NCBI GenBank assembly: GCA_022376925.1
Contig: JAIOJX010000004.1
Span: forward strand, 127,311,123 to 127,375,122
Direction: 5' to 3'
From: Tragulus kanchil
Lineage: Eukaryota > Chordata > Mammalia > Artiodactyla > Tragulidae
DNA: 64,000 bases
The translations under genes and the position numbers were made by a program. Shown one piece after another: positions 10,866 to 23,544 of this stretch; position 1 is the first letter of the stretch, and each line of letters starts with the position of its first letter. A model generated the notes under the pieces. It saw only the letters and a program-made list of their open reading frames with translations. It searched no databases and was not told where the DNA came from.

Positions 10866-11254
10866 TCCTTCCTCCTTTGTTATTTCACATGTTTTGTTTC
10901 CCAGCAGAGTGTGTTCTAGCCTCTGGGTAAAAAATTGTAACAAGACATGATTCCATCACAGGTCCTCCGGTGTGTATGATGGCTTTCCCTTGGCATTTTC
11001 TTCCTCAGGTGTGGGAGGTCTGAGAAGATTGAAATCCTGAGTTCCGTGTAGGCTTTCTGTGCAGGAAGTGCCTTGGTGGTGGGAGGGACTGGTTTGGGGA
11101 CTTGGGGAGGAATATATCCATTTGATGGCTAAGTAGTATAACCATTTCATTTACCTCCTTTGTTGGGTTTCCTTTCTGTTGAATAAGACTAAGGCGTGTT
11201 CCCTTTAGTACCACAAAGCAGTTAGAAGGTGAGCAAACCTCCAGGTCAGTGGTG
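10866..11254 (+). other. FYB1: Start of the long FYB1 intron
   Basis: Noncoding. The only curiosity is a 20-base segment 11212-11231 bounded by 'ttccctttag' and 'gtgagc', which has the form of a mini-exon but no coding match. The rest of the window downstream is presumed to be this same intron, because no later FYB1 exon is recognisable. Confidence 0.6.
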
Positions 11255-11410
11255 GAGCCCAGGAGACCCTCGACCGCTGCAGGGTGCTCCTGGCATCCAG
11301 CGGGTAGAGCCAGGAACACTGCTAAACATCCTCGAGGGTACAGGGTGGCCCCTCTCAGCAAAGAATTACCCAGTCCCAACTGTCAGCAGGGCAGAGGTTG
11401 AGAAACCTTT
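11255..11410 (+). mobile_element. MER20-like hAT-Charlie fossil, plus strand
   Basis: 'ctggcatccagcgggtagag', 'actgctaaacatcctcgagg', 'caaagaattacccagtccca' and 'gaggttgagaaacc' follow the MER20 3' half in order. The same family as at 247-432, in opposite orientation. Confidence 0.6.
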
Positions 11411-12367
11411 TCACAGATGATTTTAAATGTCCACCAGTTTATCAGATATCTCCTAAGCCCAATATGCAAATAAGAGACACACAGAACTCATGAAATGGCA
11501 CTTGCTGTTTTATATTATAGCTGCTTTCTATTTCTCAGCCAGTATAAAGTTTTCTGAATGATTCTGATTCATAAAGTAGTACATAACTAGGGTAGTAAGC
11601 CAGACAAAGGGATGCCTCATTTTCCTTCTGGGTAAGTGGTTTAATCTTCTATCAGAGAGGTTACTACCATGTATAGCATATGCTAAAAAATTGACCCCAA
11701 ATGGCATGGAAAAGATTTGTTACTCTCTGAGGGATGAAAGAAGCTCACTTATGCTTGACATGATGAATACTTTAGGCAAATAATATGCAATTGTTGTTTA
11801 TCATGAGAAAAGAAAAAGGATGCTTTCAAGTGACCACACCACTACTGGATAGGTTTTTTTCACTTACAAAAGTGTGATCTATCTAAAGCAATTCTGAGTA
11901 TAAAGGTAGTTTCTTTTTTTACTTTGGCTCTGTAGAAGCCTTTGCGATATGTTATTTTCCTGAGATCAATATTCTCTGTTGCCCAACAGATTAGTAATCA
12001 AATGCCCCATTCATTGCTCATGTAGGAAGCAAGTTTGAAATGACTGCATGATCATCTGTCTTCTAGAAAGAGCCAGTCTTTACCACTTGTGTTTTCAAAT
12101 GTCATTTTCTAGGTGTAATACTGGTCCGTAACTCAGAAATGTTACTTTTTCTGAAATCTTCTAAAAGATCCTTTCTTAATTCCCTGTCTTAGTTTTTCTG
12201 TGCCTCAGGTTAAAAAAAATGAGCTATCATAACCTCCATTTTATGACTCTGACTTCATGCCAACGAAACTGTCCTGATGTGATGGAGAAATCCTTGAGAA
12301 GTCTCTTCCATGTCCTCCATCTTTATTTCCACTCCACTATCTGAGTTGAGTGGCAGTCCCCAGATGT

Positions 12368-12410
12368 CTGAAGAGAAGAGAGAAGATAGGAAGACAGATG
12401 CTGCTGAGAA
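12368..12410 (+). other. Exon-like fragment similar to FYB1 exon (intronic)
   Basis: These 43 bases match FYB1 exon positions 10566-10608 at 40 of 43 bases. In the corresponding frame they read SEEKREDRKTDAAEN, against AEEKREDRKVDAAKN in the exon. The local open frame runs from an ATG near 12309 to a stop near 12470, but similarity outside the 43 bases is not evident. A possible acceptor 'gtccccag' lies just upstream (12356-12363); no good donor follows. It may be a relic of a partial exon duplication within the gene. Confidence 0.75.
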
Positions 12411-13491
12411 TGTTGAAATGCCAGGGAAGTCCTCTTTGGGTCCTGTAGTCCCGTATTTCCTATGAAATACAACTCCAAGAGATGCAGGCAAATTGCTTAG
12501 GAGGCCAAGCTGATCCTTAACCTTTTTTCTCCTCCTTTGTCCCCATCCTGATATGTCTTCCCATGACTGAGATGCCCCATGACATAGTTAACATCCTAAA
12601 TTCTCTCATTAATGTGCCCTTGTTGTACCCTCTGGTCCCTCAACATATATTATGCTTCAAGATGGACCCTGTTTTTCCCCCTCATCTGAATTCATAAAGT
12701 AGTACATAACTAGGGTAGTAAGCCAGACAAAGGGATGCCTCATTTTCCTTCTGGGTAAGTGGTTTAATCTTCTATCAGAGAGGTTACTACCATGTATAGC
12801 ATATGCTAAAAAATTGACCCCAAATGGCATGGAAAAGATTTGTTACTCTCTGAGGGATGAAAGAAGCTCACTTATGCTTGACATGATGAATACTTTAGGC
12901 AAATAATATGCAATTGTTGTTTATCATGAGAAAAGAAAAAGGATGCTTTCAAGTGACCACACCACTACTGGATAGGTTTTTTTCACTTACAAAAGTGTGA
13001 TCTATCTAAAGCAATTCTGAGTATAAAGGTAGTTTCTTTTTTTACTTTGGCTCTGTAGAAGCCTTTGCGATATGTTATTTTCCTGAGATCAATATTCTCT
13101 GTTGCCCAACAGATTAGTAATCAAATGCCCCATTCATTGCTCATGTAGGAAGCAAGTTTGAAATGACTGCATGATCATCTGTCTTCTAGAAAGAGCCAGT
13201 CTTTACCACTTGTGTTTTCAAATGTCATTTTCTAGGTGTAATACTGGTCCGTAACTCAGAAATGTTACTTTTTCTGAAATCTTCTAAAAGATCCTTTCTT
13301 AATTCCCTGTCTTAGTTTTTCTGTGCCTCAGGTTAAAAAAAAATGAGCTATCATAACCTCCATTTTATGACTCTGACTTCATGCCAACGAAACTGTCCTG
13401 ATGTGATGGAGAAATCCTTGAGAAGTCTCTTCCATGTCCTCCATCTTTATTTCCACTCCACTATCTGAGTTGAGTGGCAGTCCCCAGATGT

Positions 13492-13534
13492 CTGAAGAGA
13501 AGAGAGAAGATAGGAAGACAGATGCTGCTGAGAA
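13492..13534 (+). other. Second copy of the FYB1 exon-like fragment
   Basis: Identical to 12368-12410 and carried by duplication C. Confidence 0.75.
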
Positions 13535-13917
13535 TGTTGAAATGCCAGGGAAGTCCTCTTTGGGTCCTGTAGTCCCGTATTTCCTATGAAATACAACTCC
13601 AAGAGATGCAGGCAAATTGCTTAGGAGGCCAAGCTGATCCTTAACCTTTTTTCTCCTCCTTTGTCCCCATCCTGATATGTCTTCCCATGACTGAGATGCC
13701 CCATGACATAGTTAACATCCTAAATTCTCTCATTAATGTGCCCTTGTTGTACCCTCTGGTCCCTCAACATATATTATGCTTCAAGATGGACCCTGTTCCC
13801 TCTTGATCCACCTCTTCCGCAAGTCAAAACTCAATCTTCTCTTTTTTTGGTGAAGGGAATTCTGAATATTTAAAAAACTATTTTATATTGGAGTATAGTC
13901 AATTAACAATGTTGTGA

Positions 13918-14095
13918 TAGCTTCAGATGGACAGGAGACCCTGGTTTGATCCCTGGGTTAGAAAGCTCTCCTGGAGAAGGGAATAGCAACCCACTCCAAT
14001 ATTCTTTCCTGGAAGTCCCCGTGGACAGAAGAGCCTGGTGGGCTACAGTCTATGAGGTTTCATAGAGTCAGACACAACTGAGTGACTTTCATTAC
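13918..14095 (+). mobile_element. Bov-tA SINE (D1)
   Basis: Head partly lost. 'tttgatccctgggtta', 'aacccactccaatattcttt', 'agaagagcctggtgggctac' and 'cagacacaactgagtgac' are Bov-tA. The copy in D2 is at 15104-15281. Confidence 0.85.
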
Positions 14096-14677
14096 TAGTA
14101 CTACATGTTGACCCCAAACTCCTTAACTGTCTCTTCCTCCCCATCCTTCCTACCTGGTAATCGTATGTTCAAAACTTAATCTTCTTGGTTTGAACTGGCA
14201 TCAAGTTGTTGCTGGTATAAAGCAATCCAATTCATAGCTAATTCTGAGTCATACCCCTTTACAGCATTCACATTTTTAAAAAGCATTTCATTTTTAATTG
14301 ACTTTTTAAACAGAAATTATATCTCGCTCAAAAACAGCAACTACAAAATGACATACAGTGACAAGTACTCTTAGTGAGTCTCCACCATTTGCTGGGTCTT
14401 CTTAGTCTCTGCCCCACAGAAACCAAACTTCTTAATTTCTCTGTCCGAAGTTTCTTCATGTTTACCCAAGCAAATATAAATATAGATAGAAATACCATTG
14501 CTGTTTACTGATGAAGTAAAATACTATTTCATCTGTCAGCCTGGGGCATTTTATGACTCTGACTTCATGCCAACGAAACTGTCCTGATGTGATGGAGAAA
14601 TCCTTGAGAAGTCTCTTCCATGTCCTCCATCTTTATTTCCACTCCACTATCTGAGTTGAGTGGCAGTCCCCAGATGT

Positions 14678-14720
14678 CTGAAGAGAAGAGAGAAGATAGG
14701 AAGACAGATGCTGCTGAGAA
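14678..14720 (+). other. Third copy of the FYB1 exon-like fragment
   Basis: Identical to 12368-12410 and carried by duplication D. Confidence 0.75.
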
Positions 14721-15103
14721 TGTTGAAATGCCAGGGAAGTCCTCTTTGGGTCCTGTAGTCCCGTATTTCCTATGAAATACAACTCCAAGAGATGCAGGCA
14801 AATTGCTTAGGAGGCCAAGCTGATCCTTAACCTTTTTTCTCCTCCTTTGTCCCCATCCTGATATGTCTTCCCATGACTGAGATGCCCCATGACATAGTTA
14901 ACATCCTAAATTCTCTCATTAATGTGCCCTTGTTGTACCCTCTGGTCCCTCAACATATATTATGCTTCAAGATGGACCCTGTTCCCTCTTGATCCACCTC
15001 TTCCGCAAGTCAAAACTCAATCTTCTCTTTTTTTGGTGAAGGGAATTCTGAATATTTAAAAAACTATTTTATATTGGAGTATAGTCAATTAACAATGTTG
15101 TGA

Positions 15104-15281
15104 TAGCTTCAGATGGACAGGAGACCCTGGTTTGATCCCTGGGTTAGAAAGCTCTCCTGGAGAAGGGAATAGCAACCCACTCCAATATTCTTTCCTGGAA
15201 GTCCCCGTGGACAGAAGAGCCTGGTGGGCTACAGTCTATGAGGTTTCATAGAGTCAGACACAACTGAGTGACTTTCATTAC
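15104..15281 (+). mobile_element. Bov-tA SINE (D2)
   Basis: The duplicate of the element at 13918-14095, with identical flanks. Confidence 0.85.
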
Positions 15282-15889
15282 TAGTACTACATGTTGACCC
15301 CAAACTCCTTAACTGTCTCTTCCTCCCCATCCTTCCTACCTGGTAATCGTATGTTCAAAACTTAATCTTCTTGGTTTGAACTGGCATCAAGTTGTTGCTG
15401 GTATAAAGCAATCCAATTCATAGCTAATTCTGAGTCATACCCCTTTACAGCATTCACATTTTTAAAAAGCATTTCATTTTTAATTGACTTTTTAAACAGA
15501 AATTATATCTCGCTCAAAAACAGCAACTACAAAATGACATACAGTGACAAGTACTCTTAGTGAGTCTCCACCATTTGCTGGGTCTTCTTAGTCTCTGCCC
15601 CACAGAAACCAAACTTCTTAATTTCTCTGTCCGAAGTTTCTTCATGTTTACCCAAGCAAATATAAATATAGATAGAAATACCATTGCTGTTTACTGATGA
15701 AGTAAAATACTATTTGCAATGCTTTGATCCTTGCTTATAAAAATAAAATTCCTGTCTTTCCACATTTTAATGAGGTTACTGTTGAGTTGCATAATATTCA
15801 AGTAAATGGCTGGCTCACCTAGTTTATTTAATGATTTTTATTGTTTCCAAACTTTTGCTCTTCAAAATACTGCTGCAGAAAATAACCTT

Positions 15890-16018
15890 GTATGTGTTAA
15901 GTCGCTTCAGTCATGTCTGGTTCTGTGCAACTCTATGGACTGTAGCCCGCCAGGTTCCTCTGTCCGTGGGATTCTCCAGGCAAGAATACTGGAGTGGGTG
16001 GCTGTGCCCTTCTCCAAA
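15890..16018 (-). mobile_element. BovA-family SINE, truncated, minus strand
   Basis: Starts at 'gtatgtgttaagtcgcttc' and carries 'ggactgtagcccgccagg' and 'aagaatactggagtggg'. It stops at 'cccttctcca', so the tRNA-derived head is missing. The reading frames here are SINE read-through. Confidence 0.85.
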
Positions 16019-16363
16019 TCTTGTTTATGTGTCACAAAATGAACACTCAATTTCTAAACACAGAGAATTTCTTCATTGTCAGGTCTGCTGACTCCTAATC
16101 CCATCACTGCTATTGTTCCAAAACCATATTAAGTAGCTTAGCATTCCATTTAGGAAAGTTGAAAAAATACCAGAATTTGAAAGTGTATCAGAGTATTCAA
16201 ATTAACTCAAGCTTCATCTAACTCTGTAGGTTTTCAAAATGCTAAAACGTTTTTCTTAGCCCACCGGATGCCTTCCTTTCCAGGTGCTCATCTAATTCCT
16301 TAAACCTCTTTCCCAGATCCACCTTCCATCTTTCATCATTTTTGTCCAATATATCAGCCAGTA

Positions 16364-16556
16364 AGGGAAGTTGCCTGGTGGTTCAGTGGGTAAGACTTTG
16401 CCTTGCAATGCAGGGGGTGAGGGTTTAATCCCTGTCTGGGAAGCTCAGATCATCTCCACATGCCTCAGGGGCAAAAAACCAAACATAAAACAGAAGCAAC
16501 ATAAAACAGGTTCAATAAAAACTTTAAAATCCAAATCAAAAATATCTTCAAAAAAT
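16364..16556 (+). mobile_element. CHR-type SINE
   Basis: A tRNA-like head 'ttgcctggtggttcagtggg' with 'gggtttaatccctgtctggg', a shortened body and an A-rich tail from about 16480. Diverged. Confidence 0.65.
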
Positions 16557-16589
16557 AAAAATAATGCTTATCATTTATTGAGGGCTTGT

Positions 16590-16730
16590 TACATAGTAGA
16601 TACCTGTTACCCCTATTTACTTCTCCTAAGAAACCAATGAAATGGAAATTCCAGGAAACTAAAGCTCAGAGAGGTTAGGCAACTTGCCCAAGGCCACAGT
16701 GTGACTGGAGAAGGCTAGTCCTCTTGGGTC
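16590..16730 (-). mobile_element. MIR SINE fossil
   Basis: 'aaactaaagctcagagaggt' followed by 'ggcaacttgcccaaggccac' is the reverse complement of the MIR core. Confidence 0.65.
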
Positions 16731-17538
16731 TCTGATTTTAGAACCTGTGTCTGCCCTCAGCACCCCCTCCCCTGCACTACTTTCCCCCTTTTGAAACATA
16801 AGATATTATGAAAAAATAAATCAAGTGTAAGTGAAACCAAAAAAATCTTCCTTCTTCTCCATTTCTCTGTCTTTTGGTTGAAACATGTCACTTTTTGTTT
16901 TACTATAAATACCATAAATGAGCTCCATTTGGAGAACAGAAATAACATATTCTTGCTGGTTGCTCAGATCTGTCCTCCCACCAAAGTCTGTTTAATTGGA
17001 ATTTACTATTCATACTCTCTTTGGTTTCGCAATTACTTTTAACAAACTAGATCACCTCTGCCGATAAAATTATACTCAACTGAATGAAACTTTGATACAA
17101 AATAAATATTATGTCTATATGAAAGGGCCTACATTGTAAATCTGTTTGGTTACTTACTTGTAACCATGGCTTGACTATAACATGAGCATGAAATGAATAT
17201 CTTTTATGAGCATGAAATGAGTATCTTTTCTTTTCTCCAGAATCATTAAAGGTACAAAAGCCTAAACTTAAATCCAAATACCAATATGTTCTCTGAACTA
17301 ACCTTTTCTCTGCCTCCTTTTGGTTTCTCGGCCAGTGGTGAAAGATCTTCCTCCTAGGCACCAATGTGTTTGCCTCACTGCAGAGCGTGACTTGTTAAGA
17401 ACCCCTAGTTTGACTACAGGTTTGCACGTAGGAGTTGGTAAAACCTACCTGGAAACATTCATTCCAACCCTTTTTTGGGTCTTGTTTTCAAATCTAGAGA
17501 GAAACTAAGACTCATCTTCCCATGTGTTGGCTTTAAAA
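16731..17538. other. Noncoding intron stretch
   Basis: I see only short open frames with no domain. A local duplication 'tatcttttatgagcatgaaatgag' type repeat at about 17185-17230 is the only internal repetition. Confidence 0.5.
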
Positions 17539-17550
17539 ATGATCAGCTCA

Positions 17551-17763
17551 GGGACTTCCCTGGTGATCCAGTGACTAAGGCTCTGTGCTCCCAAAGCAGA
17601 GGGCCTGGGTTCAATCCCTGGTTAGGGAACTAGATTGATTCCACATGCTGCAGCTGAGAGTTTTTACGCCACAACTAAGATATCCAGCAACAAAGATCAA
17701 AGGTCCCTTATGCCACAACTAAGACCCAGTGCAGCATCCTAAATAAATAAAGTTTTAAAAAAA
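17551..17763 (+). mobile_element. CHR-2-like SINE with target-site duplication
   Basis: 'gacttccctggtgatccagt', 'gggttcaatccctggttagg', repeated 'cacaactaaga' units and an A-rich tail 'aaataaataaagttttaaaa'. Probable target-site duplication: gatcagctca (17541-17550) and gattagctca (17768-17777), with one mismatch. Confidence 0.8.
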
Positions 17764-17777
17764 GAGTGATTAGCTCA

Positions 17778-19580
17778 GTGTTTTGACATCTGAAGGCGTA
17801 AGGCGAGGGTGCCAGTGGGCAATAACAGGGCTAATGGTGGGACTAGATCCACTGCCTCTCTGTTTGTGTCTCTTGAACTAATCCAACCTCCACTAACTTA
17901 GAACCAAAAGGTGCCTGGGTTACTTTCATCAGCAAGTCACTTGTTTCTAGGAGGGGCAAGATTTTCCATCACAAATCATAAAATTTCTCTTCTGTTTCTT
18001 TCTGCTTTTACATGTACTCTCTTAAAGTCACCTTGTTAGATTATATATTTTAAAAATGTTTGATGTTAGTGGCTAATGATCCCAACTACTGCAAGAAAAA
18101 GGAGATTTGATGCTCAAGCACATTTAGGAAGTCTGGGGCTGAGCAGATCCTTGACAGTAGGATTTCGACAAACCTAACTACCCTGCTTTGTGCTTGGACT
18201 CGAAAAACAAGGTACCCAACAAACAGATCCCAGGACAGTTTCTCTGAAACATCTCATAGACTGGGCTTTTTCAGAACACTGGAAAGCTGAAGGCCACAGC
18301 TCTGCAGTGCCCAGATAACTGGAAGTGGTCCATTTCAGGCAGCAACCAGGTTCTCCACTTTTCTAATGCTCTCTTACTCTCTGAGTGGCCGGCGTGTGCT
18401 TGTGACTGGGGTGTGCTTTGTGACTGTGTGAGCTCTGTCTATTTCACTTGCCCTCCTGCTCATCTTGGGAAAGCCATTTTCCGTAAAACCGGTAGGTCTT
18501 GCTTCTGTTCCTGGTTGAAATTTCTGCAGAGCCACTGGCTGTTAATTGGGCAGCTTCCCTGGCTTTGGGTCTAAAACAGCAATGCTTCTGAAAAAGCATG
18601 CCTCTCAATCATACACATTCTTGGTCAAATGTTATGATCTTCTCATTCTTGGTCTTTCCTCTCCAAGGTCCAAATCTCTCTTTTGCTCTTCTAAAATAAA
18701 CCTCATTCTAATCCTTATTCTCTTGCATAACCTGTTTCCTGCTGTGTTATAGTACAACAGCATTCTTGGGGCGTTTTTATCATTATTATAGGCAGTCTTC
18801 ATGGTCTTTATTTTTATATTCTGGCATTTAATTTTACTGTGGTGAAGCCTAAGACCACCCTGAATTGTCCTCCTTTGAAAATAACTTGCTTTTCTATCCG
18901 GATTCTCAAAAAAATTTCTGTACTTTTTTTTTAGGTTTAAAAACTTAGCCAAAATGTATCTGAGTTAGTCATTCTATTATCAGTATTTTCTGAGGTGATG
19001 TTCCTCTCAGCTTTTAGACATTTTCTGTTCATATACATGGAGGGCTTATCACTTCATTGATCTGGCTGATGAGTGACAAACGAATCTACTCTTTTTAATC
19101 CATGTGATAATTTTTTCTTGCCTTGCAGTTTGAGTTCTGAGTATTGCTTTTTATCAGCTCACCTGCAAGGTGAAGCTTAGCTGTGTTGGTCATGAGATAA
19201 GTCCTTGCTGGGGACCTGAATGCTGTTCCATTTTCTGACACCTCCTTCAGAGCTTGTGCCAGGGTAAGGCCAACTAAGCCAACTTGTCCTTCTCTGTCTC
19301 TGGGAAGATCCTGTCATGGTATTTAAGGCTTTCATGCTATAGGTTTTGCCTTGACCTTTCCGACGCTGTTTACCTACCCCTGAGTCCATTTCTCCAACCT
19401 GGTGTGTATTAGGGAGAATTCATGGGTTTTCCTAGAATAACTGTCTTCCCCCCATGTTGTTTCTGAGTCTGAGTAACAAGTGGGAAGCTTCACTTGCCTC
19501 CTGCAGCACCAGACTCTTCTGTTTCTTCCCTTACACACTAATTTTTGAAGTTTATTCAGTGAAGTTGTTTTCTTGTTCAG
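17778..19580. other. Noncoding intron stretch
   Basis: Noncoding DNA with several short open frames on both strands (18546-18752, 18632-18952 minus, 19177-19389 minus). None shows a recognisable protein. I see no young transposon and cannot exclude old diverged L2 or L1 sequence. Confidence 0.45.
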
Positions 19581-21672
19581 TGGCTGCTAGTACGTTTGGG
19601 AGAATATTTATCTTGTCTCATTTTGTTTTTCCGATTTTATTTGGTACTTGGAAGAGAGACACCTTGTAAGTCCCTCCCTCATTATTTAATACCAACTGAA
19701 TATTTCACCTATAATCCAGGAGTCAGCAGTATTTTCAAAGGGACCTTGTAAAGTTCACCACTGCAAGGCAGGCAGCAAGATGGCAAAAAAGAGACTCATG
19801 TTACTTTGAGTGCTCATGGAGAGCCTTGTTGCGTTATCCTCTGGATTGTGCTCACTGGTCATGGGCACCTGGATGACCACTTCCTCTCCCCACCTCAAGT
19901 CTCCTATTTTGAGAAGTCTTTAGAACTCAATTAAGAAGAGGTTAAGGGCTACCTGATGGGAGTTTGCCTCAGACATTTGATAGCATCTGACCTCCACCAA
20001 CTACAAATCCCCCAGAGCAATCATATTTTAAGCCCTTAGACAGCCAATCAGTTTATACTTAGACTAAGAGAGAAATTGAATATTGGCTAGAAAGATGAGC
20101 CAGGAAAAGGGAAGGACCAGTGGGCCGACCCCTAGAGAAAGCAGAGTCTCCCTCTTCAGGGTCACTGTAGCTAGTGAAATGTCCCCTCAGAATACTGAGG
20201 TTCCCAATTCCTTGCTGGACACTCAGTTTGGCCATAAAAATTCATTCTTAATGGCCCAGGCACTAGCTAGTCTTTTAATACAGATTTTGACATAATTATC
20301 CATTCTTATCATTTAACTCACAGGCAAAAGTTTCCTTACAGTGATATTTACCATGCCTGATATTCACCATGATTGTTGCTTTTCTTCATTATGAGAAGAG
20401 AAATTTCTGTAAAACCCAGTTTGGAGCAACATGCTGTGACTTGCCCTGATATAACTCTTTCTGTGACCGAGGGGCAGAAATTGGTATATTTTAAAGCCAC
20501 TTACAAAGCAAAATATGGAAATATTGCCCAATCAACTGGCATTATATCAACATTCATATAACACATGTGCTAGATCAAAAAGCTTTGGCCACTTAAAATA
20601 TTTACATATATGCCCTAGCACCAGACCCCTTAAATTTTATTTAAGTACTTGTTCTGTGGCTGCTAGTACGTTTGGGAGAATATTTATCTTGTCTCATTTT
20701 GTTTTTCCGATTTTATTTGGTACTTGGAAGAGAGACACCTTGTAAGTCCCTCCCTCATTATTTAATACCAACTGAATATTTCACCTATAATCCAGGAGTC
20801 AGCAGTATTTTCAAAGGGACCTTGTAAAGTTCACCACTGCAAGGCAGGCAGCAAGATGGCAAAAAAGAGACTCATGTTACTTTGAGTGCTCATGGAGAGC
20901 CTTGTTGCGTTATCCTCTGGATTGTGCTCACTGGTCATGGGCACCTGGATGACCACTTCCTCTCCCCACCTCAAGTCTCCTATTTTGAGAAGTCTTTAGA
21001 ACTCAATTAAGAAGAGGTTAAGGGGCTACCTGATGGGAGTTTGCCTCAGACATTTGATAGCATCTGACCTCCACCAACTACAAATCCCCCAGAGCAATCA
21101 TATTTTAAGCCCTTAGACAGCCAATCAGTTTATACTTAGACTAAGAGAGAAATTGAATATTGGCTAGAAAGATGAGCCAGGAAAAGGGAAGGACCAGTGG
21201 GCCGACCCTAGAGAAAGCAGAGTCTCCCTCTTCAGGGTCACTGTAGCTAGTGAAATGTCCCCTCAGAATACTGAGGTTCCCAATTCCTTGCTGGACACTC
21301 AGTTTGGCCATAAAAATTCATTCTTAATGGCCCAGGCACTAGCTAGTCTTTTAATACAGATTTTGACATAATTATCCATTCTTATCATTTAACTCACAGG
21401 CAAAAGTTTCCTTACAGTGATATTTACCATGCCTGATATTCACCATGATTGTTGCTTTTCTTCATTATGAGAAGAGAAATTTCTGTAAAACCCAGTTTGG
21501 AGCAACATGCTGTGACTTGCCCTGATATAACTCTTTCTGTGACCGAGGGGCAGAAATTGGTATATTTTAAAGCCACTTACAAAGCAAAATATGGAAATAT
21601 TGCCCAATCAACTGGCATTATATCAACATTCATATAACACATGTGCTAGATCAAAAAAGCTTTGGCCACTTA
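19581..21672 (+). repeat. Direct tandem duplication E (about 1.02 kb x 2)
   Basis: Copy 1 is 19581-20595 and copy 2 is 20657-21672. The junction holds about 61 bp (20596-20656) found in neither flank, the longest filler in the window. Differences are single-base run changes ('aagggct' versus 'aaggggct'; 'gacccctag' versus 'gaccctag'). No gene recognised inside. Confidence 0.95.
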
Positions 21673-23544
21673 TAATCTAATGAATATATTGTTTCATAAT
21701 AGTTGATAGGCTGACTTAAAGTTTAAATGAATATAAGATGATTTAATATATAATAAATCTGATCAACAGTATTTAATTCTTAAAATAGGAATGCAAAGCT
21801 GTTAAGAGAATAAATCCTAAGTGTTCTTTCTCATCACAAGGAAAAACTCTTTTTCCTGTTTTTTTAACTTTTTATCTACGTTCCATGATGGATGTTCATT
21901 ATACTTATTTTGGTAATCCTTTCATGTTGTATATGCCAAATTATTTTGTTGGACTCCTTAAACTTACACAGTACTGCACATCAATTATAGTCCAATAAAA
22001 CTGGCCAAAATTAGACATGCAGCCCAAAGAGATAAAAGCATTAAAATGAAATTGTAATTTACTTGAGGACAGAAGGGGGTAAAAAAGAAAGTCACATCTA
22101 AGAGTCAAATACAAATACATACGAGTCTCATAAGAAAATACCTGAAAGCTTTTCCTTATTTCAATTGTGTTTACACATCAAGAAAAATTTTAAAAACATC
22201 GGACGGGAAGTTTGGGGCAAATGCGAATTTAGTCTGGTTATTGGACAAGAGATGCTTTGCTTCAGATTATCTGCTAAAATAATTTCCAATCTTAGCCAAA
22301 TAAAACCTTTTTTTCCAAAGAAATGGATTTTTATAATATTTATTTGCCATTGAAGACTCCTTTTTTTCCTAAATAACACCTATTTTTGATTATGATGAGT
22401 TGGTATGCAAAAAAGCACCTCTTTGTGCATGGGTGTTCTATTCTCAAAAAAAAACAAGATTTTGACATAATTACCCATTCTTATCATTTAACTCACAGGC
22501 AAAAGTTTCCTTACAGTGATATTTACCATGCCTGATATTCACCATGATTGTTGCTTTTCTTCATTATGAGAAGAGAAATTTCTGTAAAACCCAGTTTGGA
22601 GCAACATGCTGTGACTTGCCCTGATATAACTCTTTCTGTGACCGAGGGGCAGAAATTGGTATATTTTAAAGCCACTTACAAAGCAAAATATGGAAATATT
22701 GCCCAATCAACTGGCATTATATCAACATTCATATAACACATGTGCTAGATCAAAAAAGCTTTGGCCACTTATAATCTAATGAATATATTGTTTCATAATA
22801 GTTGATAGGCTGACTTAAAGTTTAAATGAATATAAGATGATTTAATATATAATAAATCTGATCAACAGTATTTAATTCTTAAAATAGGAATGCAAAGCTG
22901 TTAAGAGAATAAATCCTAAGTGTTCTTTCTCATCACAAGGAAAAACTCTTTTTCCTGTTTTTAACTTTTTATCTACGTTCCATGATGGATGTTCATTATA
23001 CTTATTTTGGTAATCCTTTCATGTTGTATATGCCAAATTATTTTGTTGGACTCCTTAAACTTACACAGTACTGCACATCAATTATAGTCCAATAAAACTG
23101 GCCAAAATTAGACATGCAGCCCAAAGAGATAAAAGCATTAAAATGAAATTGTAATTTACTTGAGGACAGAAGGGGGTAAAAAAGAAAGTCACATCTAAGA
23201 GTCAAATACAAATACATACGAGTCTCATAAGAAAATACCTGAAAGCTTTTCCTTATTTCAATTGTGTTTACACATCAAGAAAAATTTTAAAAACATCGGA
23301 CGGGAAGTTTGGGGCAAATGCGAATTTAGTCTGGTTATTGGACAAGAGATGCTTTGCTTCAGATTATCTGCTAAAATAATTTCCAATCTTAGCCAAATAA
23401 AACCTTTTTTTCCAAAGAAATGGATTTTTATAATATTTATTTGCCATTGAAGACTCCTTTTTTTCCTAAATAACACCTATTTTTGATTATGATGAGTTGG
23501 TATGCAAAAAAGCACCTCTTTGTGCATGGGTGTTCTATTCTCAG
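21358..23544 (+). repeat. Direct tandem duplication F (about 1.09 kb x 2)
   Basis: Copy 1 is 21358-22446 and copy 2 is 22457-23544, with a 10-base filler (22447-22456). It interlocks with E, so about 315 bp exist three times (near 20283, 21358 and 22457). T-run difference near 21860 versus 22960. AT-rich and noncoding. Confidence 0.95.

Larger units (their letters stand above)
11567..13797 (+). repeat. Direct tandem duplication C (about 1.11 kb x 2)
   Basis: Copy 1 is 11567-12673 and copy 2 is 12690-13797, with 16 filler bases. One A-run differs (8 versus 9, near 12214 and 13336). It interlocks with duplication D, so about 437 bp are present three times. Confidence 0.95.
13361..15715 (+). 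repeat. Direct tandem duplication D (1.17 kb x 2)
   Basis: Copy 1 is 13361-14529 and copy 2 is 14547-15715, the same length to the base by my count, with 17 filler bases. It contains the exon-like fragment and a Bov-tA SINE. With duplication C it yields three copies of the block around 12238, 13361 and 14547. Confidence 0.95.
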
